NCBI RefSeq assembly: GCF_009569385.1
Contig: NZ_WBOF01000005.1
Coordinates: forward strand, 62,001 to 126,000
DNA: 64,000 nucleotides
DNA from: Streptomyces kaniharaensis
GTDB lineage: Bacteria > Actinomycetota > Actinomycetes > Streptomycetales > Streptomycetaceae
Direction: 5' to 3'
Each line of letters begins with the position of its first letter. The first letter of the stretch is position 1. Of this stretch, positions 20,041 to 28,696 are shown one piece after another. A model generated the notes under the pieces. It had not been told where the DNA came from, made no database searches, and saw only the letters and a program-made list of their open reading frames with translations. Position numbers and translations under genes: made by a program.

Positions 20041-20079
20041 CGTTAGGTTGTCGGTCTTCCCAGGTAGCCTCCGTCGGTG
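20041..20079 (+). promoter_or_regulatory. Leaderless-type promoter of the first Mrr-like gene
   Basis: TAGCCT (20065-20070) lies 6 bp before the GTG start, the spacing typical of Streptomyces leaderless transcripts, where the -10 box abuts the coding start. There is no ribosome site. The block GGTAGCCTCC, the CGGTGATCATCGAC start region, and upstream TTAG and TGTCGG words recur before the second Mrr-like gene at 35669. Confidence 0.6.
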
Positions 20080-21546
20080 ATCATCGACCGTTTCGCCGCC
20101 ATCACGCCTTCGCGATACCAGCGAGCCGATCTGAAGAAGCAGATGGGCTTGGAGATCGCGTCGGCGAACGCCGATGATCTGCTGGCGGCGTGGCTGTGGG
20201 TCACGGAAGCCTGGTTCTGCCGGGACTGGGCAGATCAGGCCGACAGTCACGCCGCTGCCGCATGGGAGGCGTTTGACGACATCTCCAAGCGGCGGGCCAC
20301 ACCGTGGCCTGCCACCGGCGACAATTGGGCTCCGGCCAGCGTCCGGGAACACGTCCAGGGCGCTCTCGACGATGCGCTGTCGCGGCTACGCACGCTCACA
20401 TCCGACTCCGACTTGCTCCGGAAGCGGGCACGGGCTACGTGGAAGAGCATGCGCGACGAAGCTGGGCTCGACCCGGTCACCTTCTTCCCTAGCCAGGGGG
20501 AGCGCCGCAGGTCACCGGTCGAGGACGCTGCCGAGATCGGCAGTCGGCTGGAGCAGGCGCGTCAGGACTTCGCCGCCGTAATGAGGGATCTACGCGATGT
20601 GGTTCATGGTGCCGCGCTGGAGGAGCATGCGCGGCGAGAGCACTTGGCCTCCGCCGTGCTCCCTCCGGAGGCGTCATTCGTCCGGAGCGTTCACGCTGCG
20701 GCCAAGGACCACTGCCGCCGCATATCGGAGGAGGCCCTTCACTTCAAGCGCGCTGAGATCCGGGCCCGCGGCCGGTGGCCGGCAACGCCGGCGCCGATCT
20801 CGCTCTCCGGAGTCTCCGCTTGGTACCCGGTGCAGTCCGCGCTGGCGGGATCCCTGAGCCAGGAGGCGGAGGAGGCCGCGCGGCTGGCGGACCGGGCCGA
20901 CGAGTTGTGGGACGAGCTGGCGGAGGAATCGGGCCTGCTGGCGGTCCGGCACCCTGGTCGCCCGGGCGGGCTGGCCCGCTTCGCCGAGCTCGCGGCCCTG
21001 TCTCAGGAGGTGGCCGCAGCAAAGAGCCGGGTGGACCTCTCCATCCGCCAGCACAGCAATGCCCTGCACCCGCTCGCACTGGCGGCCAACCGGAGATTCG
21101 ACTGGTCGCGGTCAGGGCTGTCCATGACCCACGACGCGATACGTGGTCTTCACCACCGGGAGTTCGAGCGCCTGACGGCAAGACTGCTGGCCCGTGACGG
21201 ATTCACCATCGAGCAGGCCTTCGGCGGGTCCGGCGATCTGGGCGCCGACGTCATCGCGCTCTCGCCCCGATCGGGCCGGCGCTTCGTCGTCCAGTGCAAG
21301 CACACTTCGGGAGACGGCAAGGTCGGCACTCCGGACCTACAGCGCTTCAAGGGAACGGTGTGGGATGTACACCGAGCCGATGTCGCCCTGATGGTGACCA
21401 ACGGCAGCTTCTCCCGCAAAGCCGCAGTCTTCGCCCAGGAACACAACATCACCCTGCTGGGCAAGCGGGAGATCGAGCGGTGGGCGGGCGCCGGCGACGC
21501 GCTCTGGGACCTCCGCCCGCTGCCCGCGTTCGATCAGGCCTGGTGA
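20077..21546 (+). CDS. Mrr-family restriction endonuclease, 489 residues
   Basis: The C-terminal 150 residues form an Mrr-type PD-(D/E)XK nuclease domain: HHREFERLTARLLARDGF, then GSGDLGADVIAL (catalytic Asp near residue 390), then FVVQCKH (Q-C-K core near 404). VALMVTNGSFSRKAAVFA and a DWxxW-like end follow. Mrr proteins cut methylated or foreign DNA without a partner methylase. The N-terminal 330 residues are helical and unrecognised, and may recognise DNA or sense invasion. The GTG start is fixed by the leaderless promoter. A shorter paralogue lies at 35669-36694. Confidence 0.85.
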   Translation: MIIDRFAAITPSRYQRADLKKQMGLEIASANADDLLAAWLWVTEAWFCRDWADQADSHAAAAWEAFDDISKRRATPWPATGDNWAPASVREHVQGALDDALSRLRTLTSDSDLLRKRARATWKSMRDEAGLDPVTFFPSQGERRRSPVEDAAEIGSRLEQARQDFAAVMRDLRDVVHGAALEEHARREHLASAVLPPEASFVRSVHAAAKDHCRRISEEALHFKRAEIRARGRWPATPAPISLSGVSAWYPVQSALAGSLSQEAEEAARLADRADELWDELAEESGLLAVRHPGRPGGLARFAELAALSQEVAAAKSRVDLSIRQHSNALHPLALAANRRFDWSRSGLSMTHDAIRGLHHREFERLTARLLARDGFTIEQAFGGSGDLGADVIALSPRSGRRFVVQCKHTSGDGKVGTPDLQRFKGTVWDVHRADVALMVTNGSFSRKAAVFAQEHNITLLGKREIERWAGAGDALWDLRPLPAFDQAW

Positions 21547-21660
21547 CGCGTGCGGCCGGACAAGGTACTGCGCCTTGACGGGGGGTCCGGCCGAGGATGC
21601 CGCTGCCCGGCGCAGCGGTCCAAGATACGGCGAAGGCCCGGCGGGCGCCGGGCCTTCGTG

Positions 21661-21686
21661 CGGGTCACCCAAATTTGGGTGACCCG
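21661..21686. promoter_or_regulatory. parS-like palindrome, site 1
   Basis: A 26-bp perfect palindrome containing the 20-bp core GTCACCCAAATTTGGGTGAC (21664-21683). It lies just past the 3' end of the parB-like gene. The same core recurs three more times within 2 kb, which marks it as the likely binding site of the partition protein. Confidence 0.8.
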
Positions 21687-21692
21687 GGCTGT

Positions 21693-22829
21693 TCAGATAA
21701 GGGATTCCGCTGACTCGGCAATGTGCCGTGCAGCAGCGGAGATCGCTTGCAGGGTCGCCGGAGTAGCCTCCAGCAGATCGTCCGAGAGTGTCTCTGCGGC
21801 TTGGGTGAGGCTGGTCAGCAGAGCGAGAGCCCGGGCCTCGTCGAGGACCTCGGCCTCGACGGTCTCGATCGTCTCCGTCTCCTCACCCCCCTGGACGGCA
21901 GCTTCGCTGGCCCGCTGCTCCTGCGAGGTGTCACCCAAATTTGGGTGACCGCCAGCCGACCGCTCCCCAGCGTTCGTGCCCTCCGCCGCCTGCGCGTCCG
22001 CCTTGGCCTCCGACGTACGGTCGTCACCCAAATTTGGGTGACCGCCGGTCGTGTCAGCTTCCCTGGATTCCACCTGCCGGTCGCGGGGAGCCGGGGCGAT
22101 GGCTCGGACTGCTGCCCCGAACTGGGCGACCGGCAAAGGGTCTGTTTCCTTTGAGAAGCGGTCGACCATCGAGGTGAGGGCGGCTGCCGTGACCTTGAGT
22201 CCCAGCTCGTCCGCGTGCTCGCGCAGCCGGGTGTAGGCGACGGCGAGGTCATCGACGTCTGCGGTCTTGGTCAGGGGGAGCAGCGCCCGGATGTGGGAGG
22301 CCGGCACGGCTTTCCTCGCGGTGTAGGCCGTGCCGATCGCTGCTGCGAGGGGCCACTCCTGGATCTGCCGGTTGACGTCGGACTCGGACTCGCCGATCTC
22401 TTCCTCGCAGTAGGCGGCCCAGGTCCTGCCGCCCTCCCGGTAGAGGCGGCGGTTGCGAACCGCGTGCGCGGCTTTCCCCTTCATCCAGGCGGCCTGGTTG
22501 GCGTGGCGGAAGGCACGTTCGCACTGGGCGAGGTCATGTCGTTCGTCTGCGGTGAGATCGCCGGAGGCCTCGATGAGGTCTGGCTCGGGGATGAGGTCCG
22601 GCGTCAGGGGCTGAGGCCTGGTCGCGGTGCCGTGCTGCTGGGCAGGCACGAAGGTGGGCGGGGTCTCCGTGGTGGTCGCGAGTTCCTGCCCGGGGGGCGG
22701 AGCGTCCGGCCCACCGGCGTTGCCATCGGCTCCGGACGCCGCCTCTTGTTCCTTGCGCTCGCGTTCTGCTTCTTCCCGCTTGCGCTGTCGCTCTTCGGCC
22801 CTGCGCTTCATGTTCTCCGTGTGGCTCAC
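21693..22829 (-). CDS. parB: ParB-like centromere-binding protein (non-canonical)
   Basis: A 378-residue protein downstream of and overlapping parA by 4 bp. The N-terminal 60 residues are a charged Lys/Arg/Glu helix. The middle (ERAFRHANQAAWMKGKAAHA, then RTWAAYCEEEIGESESDVNR) resembles a helix-turn-helix of plasmid and phage DNA-binding proteins rather than the standard ParB/Spo0J fold. The canonical GERRxR motif is absent. The C-terminal part carries the peptide GGHPNLGD twice because two parS-like palindromes lie inside the coding sequence. Function as the centromere binder is inferred from the operon with parA and the embedded palindromes. Confidence 0.75.
   Translation of the reverse strand: MSHTENMKRRAEERQRKREEAERERKEQEAASGADGNAGGPDAPPPGQELATTTETPPTFVPAQQHGTATRPQPLTPDLIPEPDLIEASGDLTADERHDLAQCERAFRHANQAAWMKGKAAHAVRNRRLYREGGRTWAAYCEEEIGESESDVNRQIQEWPLAAAIGTAYTARKAVPASHIRALLPLTKTADVDDLAVAYTRLREHADELGLKVTAAALTSMVDRFSKETDPLPVAQFGAAVRAIAPAPRDRQVESREADTTGGHPNLGDDRTSEAKADAQAAEGTNAGERSAGGHPNLGDTSQEQRASEAAVQGGEETETIETVEAEVLDEARALALLTSLTQAAETLSDDLLEATPATLQAISAAARHIAESAESLI
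21930..21949. promoter_or_regulatory. parS-like palindrome, site 2 (inside parB)
   Basis: An exact copy of GTCACCCAAATTTGGGTGAC within the parB-like coding sequence, encoding part of the peptide GGHPNLGDT. Identity at all 20 positions, including wobble bases, shows selection on the DNA rather than on the protein. Confidence 0.82.
22023..22042. promoter_or_regulatory. parS-like palindrome, site 3 (inside parB)
   Basis: An exact copy of the 20-bp core, 93 bp from site 2 and also in frame within parB (peptide GGHPNLGDD). A spacing of 93 bp is close to nine helical turns, so proteins bound at both sites would face the same side. Confidence 0.82.
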
Positions 22830-23479
22830 GTCAGCAGTCCCCGGGACTCCAGCTCCAGTACGAGAGCGCCGAACGGACCCTTGCTGGCCCCGATCACGGG
22901 AAAGCCGACGGCCTGGGCGAAGGCCTCAGACCTGGGGATCGTGGTCGACAGCACGTCCCATCCTTCGGCTTCCATCTCGGTGCGGTAGTTCTTCGACGAC
23001 TTGGTGTTGGGGACGGTGCGGTTCAGAAGGACTACCGCCGGGGGCGCCTGGCCATCGGCCCGCAGGGATGCGGACCTCTTGATCATGTCGGCCAGGGTGG
23101 TCTTGTCGACGGGCTCGACGATGCGCTCGAAGTCACCTGCGGTCGGCGCCATGTGAAGGATCACAAGGTCCGCGACGCGGAGAACGGAGTCGGTGATGTC
23201 CGGGTGGTTCTCGCTGTGTCCGCAGTCGACGATGCCGACCACGTCTTCCGGCAGGACGTACTCCTTGTGGAAGCGCGCGGTGGCCAGCTTGTCCACGGGG
23301 AAGGAGAAGTCGCCGTTCTGTGCCCACTGCCAGAACTGCTGTGAGTGGTCGGCGTCGAAGCCCTTGACCTTGCGGCCTTGCGGGGCCTTCTTCGTTTTCG
23401 TCTCCTTAACGGCGTGGGCAAGGAGACCGGAATCAGTGGTCTTGCCACCGGTTCGGGGGCTGACGTTGGCAATGAGCAT
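22826..23479 (-). CDS. parA: ParA-like partition ATPase
   Basis: A 217-residue Walker-type ATPase beginning MLIANVSPRTGGKTTDS, a variant P-loop in which GGKTT keeps the catalytic Lys. GIVDCGHSENHPD is the Walker A' / switch region, and PPAVVLLNRTVPNTKSSKNY is the nucleotide-binding strand. It is shorter than chromosomal ParA and lacks an N-terminal helix-turn-helix, so it fits the small (type Ib-like) plasmid ParA class. In that class repression of the operon is usually done by the partner. The 60-bp palindrome 86 bp upstream is the expected operator. Confidence 0.82.
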   Translation of the reverse strand: MLIANVSPRTGGKTTDSGLLAHAVKETKTKKAPQGRKVKGFDADHSQQFWQWAQNGDFSFPVDKLATARFHKEYVLPEDVVGIVDCGHSENHPDITDSVLRVADLVILHMAPTAGDFERIVEPVDKTTLADMIKRSASLRADGQAPPAVVLLNRTVPNTKSSKNYRTEMEAEGWDVLSTTIPRSEAFAQAVGFPVIGASKGPFGALVLELESRGLLT

Positions 23480-23564
23480 GGGACGACCCTAGCGGCGCCC
23501 CGGTGCGCGCTTCTCACCCACTGTCATGATTCTTTGCGCATTTCCCCCCATACATCCCATTTTC

Positions 23565-23624
23565 GGTGGTTCATGTCTTGTGGAGTCACCCAAATTTGGG
23601 TGACTCCACAAGACATGAACCACC
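23565..23624. promoter_or_regulatory. Perfect 60-bp palindrome with parS-like core, upstream of parA
   Basis: Every base from 23565 to 23594 pairs with 23595 to 23624. The centre is the same 20-bp core (23585-23604) as the other three sites; the outer arms read GGTGGTTCATGTCTTG inward and its complement outward. The position upstream of parA suggests a combined centromere and autoregulatory operator. A cruciform is possible. The next mismatch is at 23564/23625. Confidence 0.88.
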
Positions 23625-23867
23625 AAGACGAGGAGCGGAGTGCTGGCCGCGACGACCAGCAGGCCCTCGCCCGGCCCCGGCGCTCTACGACGGCCGAGCC
23701 TTCGATGGGGTGGGGCGGTACCGCCGAACCTGACGCGCGACAGGTCCCTCGCCGCTGCGCCCGCACGCTAAGCCAGTGCTGTCCCCGTGGCCGCCCGGTG
23801 GCGCCGGAGTCTCCGCCCGCCAGCGGCCCCGACCGCCGCGCCTGCCTGCTCCAGGCTCACATCGGGG

Positions 23868-24476
23868 TTACGCCGAGACTGCCGGAAGCACGCTGTCGTC
23901 GATGCGGAACTCGATTCCGGTGCTCTGCCCGGAGGGTGCCTCGGGGTCGACCATGGAGACGAACTGGGCGAACTTCGAGTAGAGCGTCCGGCATCGAGCC
24001 GAGTCCACGAGGTCCGGGCCGGCCGATCCGGTGCGCAGGGTGTCCAGGATCCTGGTCAGGTTGTGGCCAGAGAGGATGACGGACTGCATGCCGTCCTGCT
24101 GTTTCTGGATGCGCCCCTCCCGGAGGTTGGGGTTGACCGTGAACGCCTTCGTGTAGATGCTCGCGGTGTTCGGCCCGCGGAAGTCCGAAGGGTCGTGGGT
24201 GCACTTGATCCAGGTCGCCTTCCAGTGACCGAAGGCGCAACGGGCCACGAAGGTCCAGGTGTCCTCGTGGCACACCAGGGTCAGGTAGGAGACGCCGGCT
24301 GCGAGTTTCATCGCGGCGTTGTGCTCGTCCAGGCCAACGGTGTTGGCTTCGAGTACCGCTTGGCTGGCCTGGCGGTCCTCCTGTTGGAAGCGCTTCTCCT
24401 GTTCCCATCGTTCGCGTGCAATGTCGCGCTTGAGCTGTTGGTTCGCCTCGTACTGCTCTCGCCACGCTCGGAGCAC
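23868..24476 (-). CDS. Hypothetical protein, 202 residues
   Basis: The GTG start at 24476 has AGGAGG about 5 bp upstream. The first 45 residues are a highly charged helix (LKRDIARERWEQEKRFQQ) likely to form a coiled coil. The rest is globular with TFVARCAFGHWKATWIKC and a C-terminal FRIDDSVLPAVSA. There is no membrane segment. I do not recognise the family. It is transcribed toward the par cassette and ends about 390 bp before the parA start, with the 60-bp palindrome between. Confidence 0.72.
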   Translation of the reverse strand: MLRAWREQYEANQQLKRDIARERWEQEKRFQQEDRQASQAVLEANTVGLDEHNAAMKLAAGVSYLTLVCHEDTWTFVARCAFGHWKATWIKCTHDPSDFRGPNTASIYTKAFTVNPNLREGRIQKQQDGMQSVILSGHNLTRILDTLRTGSAGPDLVDSARCRTLYSKFAQFVSMVDPEAPSGQSTGIEFRIDDSVLPAVSA

Positions 24477-24854
24477 GGAGCCCTCCTCTGCTTGTCAGCC
24501 ATGTCACATCATGCGTCGTGTTCTTGACGGAGGGTAGCGGGTCAAGCTGCCTGCTCGTACTGCTGGCTGCCCTGGCCGCGGGCACGGTCGGGTCCATGCA
24601 GTGGATACCCTCGGCGCCCGACGGCCTCCGGGTGAAGCTGCGGCCCGCTGAGTGGGCGGCTGGCCTTGCTCCGGTGCCTGTCTCGTCCCCGCGCTCGGAG
24701 CTCCTGAGGCCGTCCGGCCCGGGTCGATCTCCGCGTTCACCGGTGCCCGCGGACGACCTCGGTGGGGGAGCGGCGGCGGTCAGTCTGCTCGTGTTCTGGC
24801 GGATGCGGGCACGGTGCGATCAGCCGACGCGCGGCTTCTGCTCGCACTGGCGGT
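24477..24854. other. Intergenic, 378 bp, nothing recognised
   Basis: Between the end of the ligase gene and the start of the hypothetical gene, both leftward. Neither strand has a frame with coherent codon use. It presumably contains the promoter of the leftward gene. Confidence 0.5.
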
Positions 24855-26904
24855 CTACGCCAGGTAGTCGGCTACCAGCGCAGCGAACTCCTCCGGCGTG
24901 CTGACCGGCACCCCGAGCTCCTCGGCCTTGGCCCGCTTGGAGCCGGCCTTGTCTCCGGCCACGAGAATGGTGGTGCGCTTGGAGACGGACGACGACGCCT
25001 TGCCTCCGGCGCGTTCGATCAGCTCGTTCATCTCGTTGCGGGTCAGCTCGGCGAGCGGGCCGGTCATGGTCCCGGTGACGACGACGGCCGCGCCCGCCAG
25101 CGGCCCGGCTACCGCGCTCTCCTGTTCCGAAGCAGCGCTGGCCGAGGACGCAGCGGGCGCCTGCGGGGCGGTGACGGCGGTGCCCACGCCCTGGGCCGCG
25201 AGGCGGTCCAGCAAGGGCGCGAGCTCGGAGAGTTCGGCGACGATGACACGGGCCTTCTCGGCGCCGATGCCGTCGACCTGGGCCAGGGTGTCGGCATCGG
25301 CGGCGCGGATCGCGACCATCGAGCCGAAGTGGGCGGCGATCCGGCGGGACATGGTGCGCCCGGTGCCGCGCACGCCCAGCGCGCAAAAGACCCGGTTGAG
25401 CGGGCGGGTCCGGGCGGCCTCGATCGCGGCAAGCAGGTTGTCAGTGCTGGTTTCGCCCATCCGCTCCAGGCCCAGGAGCTGCTCGCGGGTGAGGGTCCAC
25501 AGGTCTGCGAGGTCGGCGACGAGGCTGGACTCGACGAGCTGGACGGCGCGCGTGCCGCCCAGGCCCTCGATGTCGAGCTGGTCACGGCCGACGGCGTAGC
25601 TGATGGACGCCACCAGCTGGCAGTTGCGGCCCCGTACGCAGCGCCAGCGCTGTTCCTCGCGGTTGATGGCATCGCCGCAGCGCGGGCACAACTCCGGGAA
25701 GACGATCGGCTGCTCGGCGCCGGTTCGTTCGTCGACCAGCGGTGCCTGGACGCGCGGAATCACGTCGCCCAGCGCGCAGGACGAAGACACGGTCCCCGAC
25801 CATCAGGCCGCGCCGGGTGATGTCGGCCGGGTTGTGCAGCGTCGCGTAGGTGACCGTGACGCCATCGATGACAACCGGCTCCAGGACCGCGCGCGGGGCG
25901 ATGATGCCGGTGCGCCCGACGTTCCACTCGACGTCGAGCAGCCGGGTGACCTTGTGCTCGGCGGCAAGCTTGCGGGCGACCGCCCAGCGCGGTGCCCGGG
26001 AGCCGGAGCCAGCCTCCTGCTGGTCCGCCGAGGAGTCGGCCTTGATGACGACGCCGTCGATGCCGAACGGCAGCTCGGAGCGGAGCGCGGCGATCTGGTC
26101 GACGCGCTGCTGGACCTCATCCAGGGTGGTGCAGCGCAGCGGGTGCGCCGCCGTGCTCGCCGCGGTGTTGGCACCGAGGGCGGCGAGGCGCACGAGGAGC
26201 GCGGCGTGGTCAAGGTCGCCAGCGCCCACGGCTGAGTAGGCGAAGAAGGTCAACTCGATGCGATAGGGACGGTCCTTGGCGCGCAGGGTTCCGGCGGCGC
26301 CGTTGCGGGGGTTGGCGAACGGGGTGGCGCCGTGGGCGGTGCGCACCTCGTTGGCGCGCTCGAACTGCTCGCCGGTGAGCAGGACCTCGCCGCGCAGTTC
26401 GACGTCGACGGGCTCGGCGAGCACGGCGGGCAGTCCGAGTACGGCGTCGGCGGCGTGGGTGATGTCTTCGCCAGCGAGGCCGTCGCCGCGGGTGATCAGC
26501 TGCTGCAGATGCCCGGCGCGGTAGCGCGCGGCCACCGCTAGGCCGTCCAGCTTGGGCTCCACGCACCACGCGGTCACCGGGCGGCCCAGCCGGCGCTCCA
26601 GCCCCGCCGCCCAGTCCGTCAGCTCCTCGGCCGAGAAGACGTTGTCGAGCGAGAGCATCGGCACGCTGTGCGGCACGTCGCCCTGGGCCGCGCCGCCAGC
26701 CACCTTCCCGGTGGGGGAGTCCGGCAGCACCTCGTCCGGGTGAGCCTCTTCGTAGGCCGCGACGGCGCGCAGCAGGGCGTCGTACTCGTCGTCACCGAGC
26801 GGTGTACCGCCGTCGGTGTAGTAGGCGGCGGCCGCCCGGACAGCGGTAGCAACGGCGTCGGCGTAATCGCTGGAGGAGGAGATGACGGGTGCTTCATCGG
26901 TCAT
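24855..26904 (-). pseudogene. ligA: NAD-dependent DNA ligase, frameshifted at about 25772
   Basis: A near full-length LigA of about 683 residues in two frames. The 5' part (to about 25772) has the NTase domain with the active-site KLDG motif (VEPKLDGLAVAARY), FANPRNGAAGTLR, FGIDGVVIKAD, and the OB fold to GDRVFVLRAG. The 3' part continues DVIPRVQAPLV, then a zinc finger (CPRCGDAI, CVRGRNC), HhH repeats (DGIGAEKARVI) and a BRCT domain (VVVTGTMTGPLAELTRN). The frames join if GGG in GCTGGGCGAC is read as GG. The enzyme seals nicks using NAD. I chose ATG 26904; ATG 26934 is an alternative. A plasmid-borne LigA is uncommon and would duplicate the chromosomal enzyme. The frameshift may be an assembly error, in which case this is an intact CDS. 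Confidence 0.88.
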
Positions 26905-27000
26905 GCTCGGAATCATGCCGGGTGCCACCGACATCGCGGCTCACGGCTCGGTCCTGGGCATCGTGACCGTGTTCCCGGAGACCGCTGCAGGCGCCTTCCA

Positions 27001-27252
27001 TGCGCAGGATCCGAGGCTCGGCCGCCGGGCGGCCGGGCAGGGCCGGGGAAGATTGCGCAGCGCAATCGTCTCTGCGCAGGGGCCGTCTGCGCAGTGATCT
27101 TGCGCAATGGCCGTCTGCGCAAGGGCCAGCCGGTCATTGCGCAGGCGGGCCTGATTCGACGTTGCTGCTGGTCAGGCGTGCGCATAGCGATGCGCAGAGG
27201 TGGCGCTGGTCTGCGCTTGGCCGCCCCTCGGAGTGGCTGGCTCTTCTGCGCA
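27001..27252. repeat. Noncoding field of ten TGCGCA words
   Basis: TGCGCA occurs at 27001, 27054, 27073, 27088, 27101, 27116, 27138, 27179, 27191 and 27247, in the roughly 475-bp gap (26935-27410) between the ligase gene and the next leftward gene. Spacings (53, 19, 15, 13, 15, 22, 41, 12, 56) are not multiples of three, so no codon constraint explains them. One pair forms the dyad ATTGCG-CAG-CGCAAT. This is the same word as in the DUF2637 gene 8 kb away. I see no gene in this gap. Confidence 0.85.
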
Positions 27253-27410
27253 GGAGCGGACCTGGTCGGGGTTCGCGGTGACCTGGAGACGGACCAGGCT
27301 GTGCTTCCGGTGTCGCCGCCGGGTTCCCGTTGCCTCCGCTGCGGGGGCGTCCGGACGGCGGTCGGCCCGCCCGGAGCAGGGTCTCCGATGCGGGCGGGCC
27401 GTGGTGCTGC

Positions 27411-28661
27411 TCAGGGCTGGTCGGCTGCCTTCCGGCCGGCCCGGGACAGCAGGCTCAGGTACCGGGCGAGGCCGGTGTCTGGCGCGGCCGCTGACGTCCC
27501 GGTGAGCAGCCAGCTCTCCCAGGACGTGGCGTCGGCCAGGGCGTGGGGCGGGACACCGAGGCGGCCGAGGGCTCCGGGGTAGGCGTGTTCGTAGGCGGTG
27601 TTGTACGCCGCGGCGATCTCGGGTTTGGCGATCATCCACGGGGCCGGGCAGTGGTTGATGCGCAAGGCGGCGGTGTGGGTGCTGCGCTGGACCTCGCCGT
27701 GGAGTAGGCCCCGGTCGATCAGGCCTTGCCAGCGGTCGGCGTCTGTGATGGATCCGGCCGTCTCCAATGGGGTAATCAGGGCGGTCTGGGTGGCGAAGAT
27801 CCAGGGCATGCCGAGGATGCGGAACAGGTGGGTGCGGTGCGCGCCACCGCTGTTGAGGTTGTAGACGGGTCCTTCGGGGCCGTTGATCGTGATGAGGTCG
27901 ACGGGGCCTTCGTTGTCGAGCAGGTGGTAGCGCAGGAAGTCGGCCAGGTCGCTGTCGGGTTCGGCGAGGAGTTCGGCTGCGGCGCGGGGGATCCAGGATG
28001 AGGAGCGGCCGTAGCCGGAGCGGTGAATGCGGCCCCAGACGGGGTCGGCGGCTTCCACAATCGCGGCGGTGCGGACCCAGCCGCAGCTGGCGGCGCTGCA
28101 CCACGGCTGCTCGCTGGGGTTCAGGTGGTCATCCAGTACGGGGACTTGCGGCTCGGTGACGCGGATCCGGGCGGCGGCTTGTTCGACGTAGTCGGGGATG
28201 GCTTCGGTGTCCCACTGTCGGCGCAGGTCGGCGATGGCGGCGGTGAGGGCGGCGAGGGGTTGCGGGTCCTGCTCGAAGGCCGCTTCCAGCTGCTCGTCGT
28301 CCAGGTAGGGGTAGAGCGGCTGCGTCAGGGCGTCCATCGGGCCGCCGTCGTCGACCGGCGCCAGCGCGGGCTGCCGGCGAGTGCCGTTCTCGAAGGGGGC
28401 GAGGACTTCGGAGACGGCCCAGGGGACGGCGACCCAACCCATGACGGGGGTGCCGTCGGCGGCGGTGGCGTGGACGGTCCCGTCGTCGTCCAGGCGCACC
28501 GTCCACGCCCGCCCCGGTTCGGTTCGGCCCGAGGCCCGGGCGGGGAGGGCGGCGGCCAGGTGGACGCCCTGTGCCCGGGGCGAGCGCGCAGGGGTCATGC
28601 TGTCGAAGACTTGCTGCGCGATCGCGGTCAGGGCGCGCTTGTCCATCTCGAACGGATCCAC
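27411..28661 (-). CDS. Hypothetical protein, 416 residues
   Basis: I place the GTG start at 28661 because GAAGGGA precedes it by about 6 bp. The frame is open further upstream, but that overlaps the neighbouring gene. The protein begins VDPFEMDKRALTAIAQQVFD and is soluble and acidic, with a YPYLDDEQLEAAFEQD patch and a Trp-rich half (WCSAASCGWVRTAAIVEA, FRILGMPWIFATQT). The pattern resembles uncharacterised Streptomyces plasmid proteins. No catalytic motif is evident. It is the last gene of a leftward operon. Confidence 0.72.
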   Translation of the reverse strand: MDPFEMDKRALTAIAQQVFDSMTPARSPRAQGVHLAAALPARASGRTEPGRAWTVRLDDDGTVHATAADGTPVMGWVAVPWAVSEVLAPFENGTRRQPALAPVDDGGPMDALTQPLYPYLDDEQLEAAFEQDPQPLAALTAAIADLRRQWDTEAIPDYVEQAAARIRVTEPQVPVLDDHLNPSEQPWCSAASCGWVRTAAIVEAADPVWGRIHRSGYGRSSSWIPRAAAELLAEPDSDLADFLRYHLLDNEGPVDLITINGPEGPVYNLNSGGAHRTHLFRILGMPWIFATQTALITPLETAGSITDADRWQGLIDRGLLHGEVQRSTHTAALRINHCPAPWMIAKPEIAAAYNTAYEHAYPGALGRLGVPPHALADATSWESWLLTGTSAAAPDTGLARYLSLLSRAGRKAADQP

Positions 28662-28696
28662 GGGTGTTCCCTTCGGTACGGGTGGGTTGGAGGCCT

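Noticed and set aside
18674..27252. CRISPR array as explanation for the TGCGCA repeats
   Set aside because: The repeated unit is a 6-9 bp palindrome with irregular spacing, not 24-37 bp repeats with uniform spacers, and no cas genes are present.
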